Part shown: positions 1 to 9,800 of the stretch, one piece after another
How the letters are laid out: every line of letters begins with the position of its first letter
Numbering within the stretch: the stretch's first letter is position 1
IMG/VR virus record: IMGVR_UViG_3300001678_000033
Coordinates: 1-28,925 of that record
Origin: a virus
Length of the DNA: 28,925 nucleotides
Strand: one strand, 5' to 3'
Notes under the pieces: generated by a model
What the model was told of the DNA's origin: nothing
Databases searched by the model: none
Seen by the model: only the letters and a program-made list of their open reading frames with translations
Position numbers and translations under genes: made by a program

Positions 1-36
1 CCTCCTGCACAGGTAGGGATAGGAGAAAAAAGATGA
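1..36 (+). CDS. 3' end of an upstream gene, possibly the major tail protein (partial)
   Basis: Frame 1 is open from the window edge to a TGA at 34-36 that overlaps the next start as ATGA, the coupling style used repeatedly in this cluster. Only eleven codons are visible (PPAQVGIGEKR), so no family can be read from them. In lambda-type tails the gene before G is the major tail protein V, hence the guess. A second possibility is frame 2, which stops with TAG at 14-16. Confidence 0.3.
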   Translation, partial: PPAQVGIGEKR

Positions 37-476
37 GTGAAGTAACAGAGAAAACACAAAAAAGAAAGTTAAGCCTTTCTAGCCTATTGACGCCTTCTAA
101 GACAGTAGAAGTAGATTATCCAGGCTTTCCCGGGTTTAAAATACAGTTAACGTATTTAGGCCGTGATGAGCTTTTGAAATTAAGAAAAAAAGCTACAACA
201 ACGAAATTCGATCGTAAGACTCGCCAACCACATGATGAAGTGGATGACGACGTATTCATGCAATTGTATTCTGACGCCGTTATTAACGGATGGTCAGGCT
301 TTAAATACAAATACTTAGCCCAGTTAACACCAATTGATGAAACTGGTGTAGACGCACAAGAAACATTAGACTATACTTCTGATGATGCTTACATTTTAAT
401 GAAGCATTCTCCAGATTTCGATGGTTTTATTGCCGATACTGTGGGTGACCTTCAAAATTTTACTACGAACAGTTAG
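33..476 (+). CDS. G: Tail assembly chaperone, lambda gpG-like
   Basis: This 147-residue protein sits just before a frameshift signal, a T-like domain and the tape measure gene, which is the fixed position of the lambda gpG family. Chaperones of this kind bind the tape measure protein in the cytoplasm and keep it soluble while tail tube subunits are recruited; they are not part of the finished tail. The start at 33 has a good ribosome binding site, AGGAG at 21-25, 7 bases upstream. The N terminus is Lys/Ser-rich (LSLSSLLTPSKTVEVDYPGF) and the body is acidic, with a DEVDDDVFMQLYSDAVINGW stretch typical of tail chaperones. The zero-frame product ends shortly after the slippery site, with FTTNS before TAG at 474-476. 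The assignment rests on gene order, length and the frameshift signal more than on sequence identity. Confidence 0.85.
   Translation: MSEVTEKTQKRKLSLSSLLTPSKTVEVDYPGFPGFKIQLTYLGRDELLKLRKKATTTKFDRKTRQPHDEVDDDVFMQLYSDAVINGWSGFKYKYLAQLTPIDETGVDAQETLDYTSDDAYILMKHSPDFDGFIADTVGDLQNFTTNS
455..461 (+). promoter_or_regulatory. Slippery heptamer for -1 ribosomal frameshift (A AAT TTT)
   Basis: The zero-frame codons here are AAT (456-458) and TTT (459-461), preceded by an A. This fits X XXY YYZ exactly. A slip of one base back re-pairs the tRNAs on AAA and TTT and continues with TAC at 461. That frame stays open to 844 and includes the 527-844 open frame. It lies 12 bases before the zero-frame stop at 474-476. 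Confidence 0.85.
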
Positions 477-844
477 ACGCTCTAACTGATCAATTAAGTT
501 TATACCTACGTCATGAAGACATAGGTATGACTAAAGATCGTGTACTCGAATTGCATAGGCAAATGGGTACAGAACCTACTGAAGAAGAGTTACCTCCAGA
601 TATGGATGACTTTGCTCAGGAAGTTCAAGAAGCCTTTACTATATATGGGCTTCTTCAAGATCGTGTAGAAGGTATGGGAACTTATCTAGGAAAGGACTAC
701 AGCTATGTTAAAGACATGCTGGACGTTTATGCCTATGAGGACCCAAAACTCATATTGTTTTTAGTACGGTACATAGATAACGTCAGAGTAGAAATCTATA
801 ACAAAAAGATGGAAGCTAAGTCTAAATCTAAAAACAATAGGTAG
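461..844 (+). CDS. GT: T domain of the G-T tail assembly chaperone, made by -1 frameshift
   Basis: The full product is join(33..461,461..844): 143 residues of the G-like protein followed by 127 residues, 270 in all, close to the size of lambda gpGT. The junction reads DLQNF then YYEQLDALTDQLSLYLRHED, a smooth helical continuation. The first ATG in this frame is at 527, but no convincing ribosome binding site precedes it, so independent translation is unlikely. The domain is helical and acidic in its first half and ends very basic (KKMEAKSKSKNNR). In lambda the T domain binds the major tail protein and so brings tube subunits to the G-coated tape measure. The tape measure gene starts 7 bases after the stop. 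Confidence 0.85.
   Translation, partial: YYEQLDALTDQLSLYLRHEDIGMTKDRVLELHRQMGTEPTEEELPPDMDDFAQEVQEAFTIYGLLQDRVEGMGTYLGKDYSYVKDMLDVYAYEDPKLILFLVRYIDNVRVEIYNKKMEAKSKSKNNR
470..488 (+). promoter_or_regulatory. Hairpin downstream of the slippery site (frameshift stimulator)
   Basis: CAGTTAGA (470-477), loop CGC (478-480) and TCTAACTG (481-488) form a perfect 8-bp stem. It begins 8 bases after the heptamer, within the usual spacing for stimulatory structures. The stem contains the zero-frame TAG. No pairing of the loop to make a pseudoknot was seen. Confidence 0.7.
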
Positions 845-851
845 ATAGCCA

Positions 852-3800
852 ATGGCCAGCAAGAACAAAAATATACAAATAATTGTAACTAGTAAGGGAC
901 TCAAGGAAGTAAAACGCGACCTTGTATCTATTCGTAAACTTACTGGCCCAGGCAAATCTAACAGTATCAAGGTTAACCTCAGTGTTAACCAGCAAGGCTT
1001 TCAGCAATCCGTGCAGAAAGCTTTCAATTCCATTGCGTCTAAGAAGATAAAACTTAGCGTAAACCAAAAACATTTAACCAAATCCCTTAATGAAGCTATT
1101 CGAAAGATAGAGGCTAGAGGTATTCGGTTAAATGCTGCCACTTCGGTTACCGGTAGTAGGAACGGGGACGATAAATCTACAAGTAAAATTGCTGCCTCTA
1201 ACATGATCGGCGGTGTGGCGTACCAAAGAGAGCAAGCAGAAGCTACTCGCGCAGGCACCAATGCGCAGAATGATGGTAACAGAATCACTCAAAAATTAGG
1301 CGATGATTTGAGTGGGCTAAGCCGGGCAATTGATCATCTATCTGATACCACTAAAGCCTTCACGAAGAGCGCTACAAAGATGGATGCTATGATTAAGGGA
1401 CTGAATGCTGAGCTCAAACACAGTAGGCGCGTCTCTGAGGCGTTGCATATTGTTATTAAGGCTTCGGCTAAGTCATACGCTGCAGGCAATAAGATAAACA
1501 TGCAGGTAGCTAGGCAGGCGGCTCTAACTAACAAGAATTTAGAAAGACTAATAAGAGGCCTATTGCACTTAGAAATAGCTACTAAGAAGGGGCTTGGACA
1601 ACCTACAAAAAGCGCACAAGGTGACTTAGATCAAATGGCGTCGAGAGCCCATACCAGGCGTAGTATATCCACTGGGCTTGGAATGGCGACAGGATTCGAT
1701 CCGGGTGCAGATCCGGCTAAAAGTAGGGAGCGTTCACTATACAACCTAAATAAAAATATATCCCAGGCTCAAGAAGTGGGCTCTCCTACCTTTACGCACG
1801 AAAAGGAAAAATACAACGTTGCTTCGACTGTGGACATGCAGCATGCACTGGGGTCTGCTAATAAGCTAGCTATACTAGATAGTCTCAAATCAACGACTGA
1901 ATCATCAAAAAATAAAAGTGGCGACGCATCAAAGATTGAGAACGATAAGGTTGCGAAGTCAGCTGCGAAATTGGCTGCACAGCAGAAACTGGGTACAGCT
2001 GCCGAAAAGGCTCATACTAAGGCGGTAAATGCCGATACCGCAGCACTTAATAAAAACATACAAGTAGACAAATCATCTAAAAAGGGACAGCAAGCACCTT
2101 CTAGGGGTGGTGCACCTGTAGCAGTTACGGGTGGTAAACGCCCAGTAGACTCCTACACGAGAAACCGCGGAATCATAGGTACTAAAGGCGGAGGGGGAGA
2201 CTTCTCACACATGGCATCTGGTATGGGCGGCTTCGTTGGTGTGTACGCCGAAATCGCTGCTAAGACTTTCGCATTAGGAGCCGCGTTTAGGGCCCTTAAA
2301 GAAGCGGCAGACTTTGGAGTACTTATAGATGGTATGAAAGCTTATGAAGCAGCCTCTGGTGCCAGCTTATTGACCGTTGCTAGAAAGGTAAAGGAAATAA
2401 CCCAGCACACCGTAGGTCTTAAGCAGGCTTCACAAAGTGTTACTATGTCTATAGCCTCAGGTTTTGATTCTTCTCAGATTGAGAAAATGGCAGTAGCAGC
2501 AAGAAATGCTGGTATGGCTTTGGGAAGGGATCTAGGCGATTCCTTAGAGAGAGTTATAAAAGGTGTTACTAAAGCAGAGCCCGAGCTACTAGACGAATTA
2601 GGAATCATACTAAGACTAGAAACCGCTTCTGCGAAGTACGCAAAAACTCTAGATAAATCCGTAAAAGAACTGACCATATTTGAAAAACAGCAAGCAGTAC
2701 TTAATGAAGTTTTAGACCAGGCAGATAAAAAGTTTGGCCTTCTAGGTTCTCAGATGGAGGGCAAAGCCAACTCATTCTCAGCCCTGGCAGCCTCACTTAC
2801 CGACGGAGCATTGAAGCTAGGTAACGATGCTATGGACTGGAATATGTTCTTCGGCGTAGGCAGTTTGAAGGACGTAGCAGGATTCTTTGCTGAGAACGCC
2901 ACTGCAGTTATAGCTGCTATGGCCGGGTTAGCATCCTTCCTATTACGTGGTATAATGCCACAATTTTCCAAGTTTAATGATAGCTACGCTAAGAAAGCGG
3001 AAGGCTTAGTTGCAACTAACAAAAGACTTACAAGGTCTTTTAAGGATGCCCGTAGTGACGTATCCTCAATGCGAGAAAGAGGAGCCGAGTCCCTAGGTTC
3101 TGCTAGTGCAGGGGAGTACGAGCAGGCAATATCTAGTCAATTTAGAAAGGGCACTAAGCAAGGATCTATAGGACTCGCGTACTCGGGGGTTGTTGCAGGT
3201 GTTGACGCCGCGTACGACGAGCCTGAAACACTGGCCGCTAGTAAATTTATAGAAAAAGACCGATATGATGAGCCGGTTAAAGGTGCTACGAAGCTAACGC
3301 AAAGCCAGCAAGCAGCAAGCTATATGCAAAGGGAGCTTGGGGGACAAGTTACAGAGGCCCTTAAACAGGTAGATACTACTAAGGCTAAAACTGCTAAAAT
3401 AGTACATGAAGGCTTAAACATTGATACAACGCTAGATAGAAGACAGCTACAAGACCTACAAAGTTCTTACTTAGCAGTTGAGAAAGCACAAGCAGAAGCT
3501 TTGGGAGATCCTGAGGCGATAAAGCGTACGACGAAGGCAATGGATAAGCACCTGCAGACTCTTAGTACTAGGTCCCAAGCAGCAGGAGCCAACGCTAACA
3601 AGTGGCAAAAGTCCTGGAGCAATAGCTTAAATGCTGTTAAGGTTGCCCACCTAGACTGGGCTTCCAAGTCCTCTCAGGCCAACAAGATAGTTGCGGAAGC
3701 GCAGACGCAGGTACAGAATACTTTCGAGCACGAAGGACTATTAGCTGGACTGGGTCACGCCAAGTCTAGAGCTATAGAAGTAAGAGCGGAATTAACTAAG

Positions 3801-6800
3801 ATTATAGCTATGTCTAAGCAGGCTTCTGAAGAGGCCCGTAAGGCGTCCAAAGAAAAATACCGTAAAAGCAAAAGTATTGCTAAAACAGACGCTCTACCTA
3901 ATAATAATCTAGATAGATCAGCAGGGTTACTTATTAAAACTAGAGCTGCGGGCAAGTTGGGAGATCGACTAGGCAATAAGGCACTAGACAAGTACCATGC
4001 TTCTAGTCAGGCGCTACTTAGAACTTGGTTACGTATTCAAAAGGCAGTAGTAGGAACCAAACTCAAAACAGTTCCATTAGTAGGGGCTGTAAAAAGCATG
4101 TCTTCTTTTGCTATGAAAGCAATACAAGTGGTAGCAGTAGTTACCATGGTAGAATCAGCAGTAAAAGGGCTATTTAGCGCTTTCGGGCTTACCACTAAAT
4201 ACGTGTCCAAGTCTATATCCTCTATGAAGTCTTTTGGGGATGAACTGGACTCCCAGCAGGAGAAGTGGAAAGGGTATAAATCCCAAATAGCTTCCTTTAC
4301 CTCTGGGTTTGTGGGACTAGGGGATGCGGCTAAGCATTCCGCGGAGTCTCTTTCCTCTTTCTCTTCTGGGTTCCAGAAAATGACTACTGATGCCTCTATA
4401 GCCTTTGAGAACTTAACATGGGGAGACAAATTAGGAGAGTTTTACTCTGAATGGACGTTCTGGAATGACTCCATGGATGAGCAGTTAGAAACTCAGGCAA
4501 AGAAGTTTAAGCAAGTTATACAGCAATCAGTTCATCTAAGGCAAGTAGCCTCTGCTGCAGGTATATCTACAGAAAATATAACTATGCTACAGGATAACGG
4601 AAAGCCTTCTGCGGAAATGACTAATTTTATTAAACATGCAAAGCTAGCCGAGGAGGCTGCTCGTAACTTATCTGGTAACATAAAAGGACTGGGCACAGCA
4701 TACAAGGACTTAGGTTCTGCTACAGATGCCTTCAATAAGGGCATTATACCCAGCACTGTTTTTGATACTATAGTTAAAGGCACTAACACGGTAGTAAAAG
4801 CATTTAAAAGCTCCTTCTTAACTAAGGAAGCTAAGTCAGGACTAAGAGATGAAATAGGTAAGCTAGCTATAGCAGCCCAAGATGCTATATCAGATATAGA
4901 TAAGATGGAAGACACCTTTAAAGTTAAGATTTTCAAAGGCTCTAACTTTAACATAGCTGCTATGAAAAAAACGTTTGATGAAAAGGGAGATGTGAATGGC
5001 TATGAGAGACGGTTCACTGATGAGCGGCTTGAAGGGCTAAATAAGACGGAGCGCTCTGGAAAAAGAGGACACGTAACCAAGGAGTCCACGTCCAACTGGG
5101 CTGCCGCCTCTAGAGAGGAGCAGAAAGCTAGAATACTAGCTCATGCTGAAGCCGCTTTAAAATCTCAATTTTCCGAAATGCCAGAGGGCGAACTAGCAAA
5201 GATACAGGATACAGTTAGCAAGAAGATGGTCGCCGGTCTAGCTAAGCTAGAGGCTACTAGTACTAGTAAGGGGTACAGCAGTAAAGAACTGACAAAGCTG
5301 TACAAGGAAACAATGAAGGAGTCTGTTACAGACAAGGCACTTAAGAGCTACGGGTACTCTAATATAATAAGAAGCCAGCTTGATACCTTGCAGAACTCTA
5401 CTAAGAATGCTATACAGCATTGGACAGGAAAGAACCTTAGTGACCTAGCTAACGTAAGCACTAAAGAAGAACTAGACACTAATCTGAAAAAAATGGGAGT
5501 AGCTTTAGAGGAGTATAACGCTAAGATGAGAGCGTCTCAGGCTATAGCACAGAATTTAAAAAGCGAGATAGCGGAGTTAAACTATAATAAGTCTAAATTT
5601 GAAAAGGCGGGAACTTCCAGCGCTTTAGCATCGTCCTTAATTACGCAGAACGATGTTATACGTAAACAGACTACGCTTCTTGTAAACCAAAAAGAACATA
5701 TGGAAGCGTCTCTAGACATGGAGAACGGCGCCATAGCTGACACTATTGCTAACACCCAGACAAAGATAGCTATTAATCTTAAGCAGGCTGAGATCACTAG
5801 AGCTACGGAGAGTATATTAAGTACCTCTTTAATAAAGCATAAAGCTATAAATTTAGAAGTTGGCAAGTGGGTAGATAACGCCACTAAGATAAATACTATA
5901 TACGGTACTACCTTATCCAGCTTACTTAGTATCGGCGCGATAACTACAAAGTCCTCAACTGCCCAGAATTACCTACTGAAGCAAAAGAGTGAAGAAATAT
6001 CTCTAATAAAGAAGATTGCGGCACTACACGCCGAACGAGCTGCTAAACTAGAAGATCAGAGCGCTGAGGAACAAGCCCGTATTAAGGCTGAGTACACAGG
6101 AAGGGAAGATATACTGAGGCTTAGCACAAAGGCTAATAAAGAAAATAGTAAGAGAGCCTTTGACAAATCTATGTTAGAGCACAGAATAAATTCTTATGAA
6201 ACTCTTTTACAAAGAGCCAAGGATTATGCAGGTCTAATAAACCAGATTACCCAAGCAGAGTTCAGCCTGGGGGGAATATCCAAATCCTCTAATATGGTGG
6301 AGGAATTCTTCAATAGCAAAGGGTCGTTAGATCAAGAGTACGATTCTATAAAAGCTATAAGAGATGAAAGACAAAAAATGGCCATGGACGAGGCACAGAA
6401 TAAGGCGGCAACTTTAGAGCTACACACAGCAGAAAATGAACACGCCAGAAATATATACCTAAAGAAGTCCGAGATACTTCAAGTAGAAACAGCAATAAAG
6501 TTACAGCTACTAGCTCAGACTTCTGCTGTAGAGGCGCAGGACAAGTTACTTTCTGCTAGAGAGGCTAAATCTAGTGCTCAACTGGCCTCTATAAACAAAG
6601 CTAATAACGCTGCAGGAATAGCATCTAAGAAGGAACTTATAGCCGATAGGCTTAAAGAGAAAACATCTAAGAGAATACTTGCTACCGCTATGCTAACCAA
6701 AAAGCTAAATAGTGTGGGCACCTCTGTAGAGGAAAAAGCAGCTATAAACAAAAAGATTCAAGCACAGAGCATATCTCTAGAGTCCGATAGACTATCTGCT

Positions 6801-9800
6801 ATTAATGCTATGGTAGATGCTCTAAGAGAAGAGCATGATTTACGAAAGGCCTCTGGAGAGCTACTATTACAAGAGGAGTTAGCGTATAGAGCTATGGAAG
6901 AGGCTAAGAACTATAATGCTACAGACTCTGCAGCTGATGCAATTTACGCTAATGTAGACAGCGGTGTAGACTTAATTACTTCTAATCTTAAGGAATTTGG
7001 TACTATATACGGTAACGTAGGTAAAGAGAGATTTGATAATCAAAGATGGATGGACTTCGGTGAACGTTTAATAGACCAGGGAGCTGAGGATTCTAAAAGG
7101 ATAATTAAGAGTGCTATAGGTGGGGAGCTAACACTGGAGCAAACATCTAAAGCAAGCCTTGTTAAACTAGGAATAACTAACTTCACTCTAGAGGAACTGC
7201 TTGCGACACAGAAGGATGTCCTAAATGCCACTCTTGCACTGGGTAACAGATCGTCCCTGCTGAAGACAGACGTAGTGACTAAGGCCTTTACGGACCCTGA
7301 GCTAGCAACGGATGATACACGAAAGGCCCTAATAGATGCCGCTAAGGTTATAACACAAAAAATAGGAACAGAACAGGGTAATAGTACAACTATACTAGTT
7401 GATCAGTTGATCACTATCAATAGCACCCTTAACAAACTAGGGAATGGGTTGACAGTTGCGATAACAAAAGGCCTGACTGAGTTCACGAAGAAAGAAGTGA
7501 CTAAAGAAGCCTTAGATATTGAGATAGGTAAGAAAGAAGCTAAGTCTACTATATCTACTTCATCGGAAGCTTTATCGGCTATAGGCACTATTGAAGTAAA
7601 CTTTGGGGGGCTACAGGACTACCTTACCAAACAATTGGCTAACCCTACTACTACCCTAAAGGGTGCTGAGGCCCTACAAAAGGCGCTTGCTGGCTTGGGA
7701 GACAAGTTTCCGGGTTTAATATCCCAAAGCAAACGGCTAGTTGATAGCCTTACTAGTAGCAAAACAGCAGTTGACTTAAATACTGAAGAGCACAAACTAG
7801 GTACTACTGCCCAGAAGGAAGGTACAATAGGACTGGCGGAAAACACAACAGCAGTTAAATCCAAGGAACCTATTAGTAACGTTACTAATAACATTACTAA
7901 TGTTACTAATTTAGCCGTAGACACAGAGGCAGTGGCCACAATAGTGTCTGAGGCGTTAATAAATCGTGCGGACAGACAGAAGAATAGGGGTAATAGGGAT
8001 ACAGTAGTATTTGATAAGGGGGTTCTAGACTTAGCAAGAGGTGGTCACATTACAGGACCTGGTGGACCTAAAGACGATGTTATACCTGCTTGGCTATCTA
8101 ATGGGGAGTTTGTTGTTAATGCGGCCGCTGCCAATGATAATAGGTCATTACTAGAGCACATTAACTCAGGCAATAAGATTAGCGGGTTTGCAGAAGGTAC
8201 TGCTACTTCAACTGGTGACCCCTTTGGTGCTGCACCAACATGGGACCCTATCGGTCTATACAGTTCACTAACACCTATAGCACAAGGCATACTAGACAAG
8301 GTAGATTCTACTACGCTAGTAATATTAGATTTCTTAAATCCTATTGTAGGACTAGGTGATACAGCCGACAATATGTTAATTGAGTTAATGCTGTTTAACA
8401 CATCATTTGACGACTTACTAAGTGAGCTACAGTACGTACAGCCTGGAAGCGAGGGCAACCTAATAGAGAATATTAATTCTGCATTTGCGGAATTAAAGCC
8501 AGTATTTGCCGACTTAAAGCCAATACTTAGTGATTTAAAACCAATAATGGAAAGACTTTCTAAGGGAGGAGTATGGGATACCCTATTCCCTGATTCTGAG
8601 TCTGAAGTTCAAGCTCCTAGAGTAATGCGCAATCGAAGATCTGCTTCATCCGTAGAGGTAGAGAAAAGAGCGAATGGTGGAGCTATTAGAGGCCCTGGGG
8701 GTCCTAAAGAAGACTTAATACCTGCTCTACTATCTAATGGTGAGTACGTAATTAACGCTGCTTCTACTAAGAAGCATGAGCCTCTTATACAAGCTATTAA
8801 TGAAGATAACGTCTCTCAATTTATGTCTGGCGGAAGAGCTAATGATGACATAGCTAGATTCAACGGAGGGGGTATGGTTCCTCCTAAAACTAATACTAAG
8901 GCTGTCAAAGCTATATACGCCGGTAGGTTCAGTAAGGGTGTTGAATTTGCGCACTGGCCTAGTGAAACTAGGGGTATGAAGAATGGTATACAAGGTTCGG
9001 TACGTTACGTAAGGGAAGGCAATAAAATAGTTAATATGCGTATGGATGCCCCTAAGGGAGGCCCAAGCTCCGCTCAGCTACTAAATGCTCTACTTAAGAA
9101 CAATCCTGAGATAACTTCTATAGACCCACTACAAACTACTCCAGGTAAAAAATTCAAGGACCCTAAAGGGTACGGAATCAACAAAATGCGAGGCGGAGGT
9201 GACCAGTCTCTAAAGACTTTGAGATACTTAGCCGGTCTACATGGAGTTGAGGTACTTGAGACATACGAAGAGATGGAAGACAGATGGGCACGCGAGTCTA
9301 AGGTTAAAGATGTAGAAAAGCGTACGATGCCTAGAAAAGGAGCAAGCATGCAAAGCATGCCTAAAGCAGGACTGCTTAAAACTGCTCTAAGATTTGTACC
9401 GGGACTAGGAGCCGCTATTACTGCAGCTGACTTTGCCTCTATGTACAATCCATTTGAGAAGGAATATACTTCTGTAATGGAGAGAGACTTTAGTGATAAG
9501 AAGGGTAAGAAGGACAACCCATTTGGCTCTCTTAACCTTAAGTTTGCGGAAGGCGGTATTGCTAAGTTTATGTCAGGCGGCCCAGTAGATGAGGATGAGT
9601 ATGCAAAAGGAAGGGCTTGGCAGAAACATCTGAAGGAGTACCAAAAGGAGTATCAGCCCAAATATCGCGCTAAGAAAAAGCTAGAAGCAGCAGCAGATGC
9701 GGAAAAAAAGGCTAAAAAGGCTATCTATAATAAGGAGTACAACGCCAGGAAAAAGGCAGAAAAATTGGCTAAACCTACGGAGGCTCCTTGGAAAAAACAG

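Noticed and set aside
527-844. Independent gene starting at the ATG at 527
   Set aside because: No Shine-Dalgarno sequence before it, while the -1 frame is open from the slippery site at 455-461, so a frameshift fusion explains it better.
4037-4954. Minus-strand open frames of 130-140 codons opposite the tape measure gene
   Set aside because: The tape measure reading frame is continuous and well supported. These frames lack ribosome sites and lie wholly inside it.
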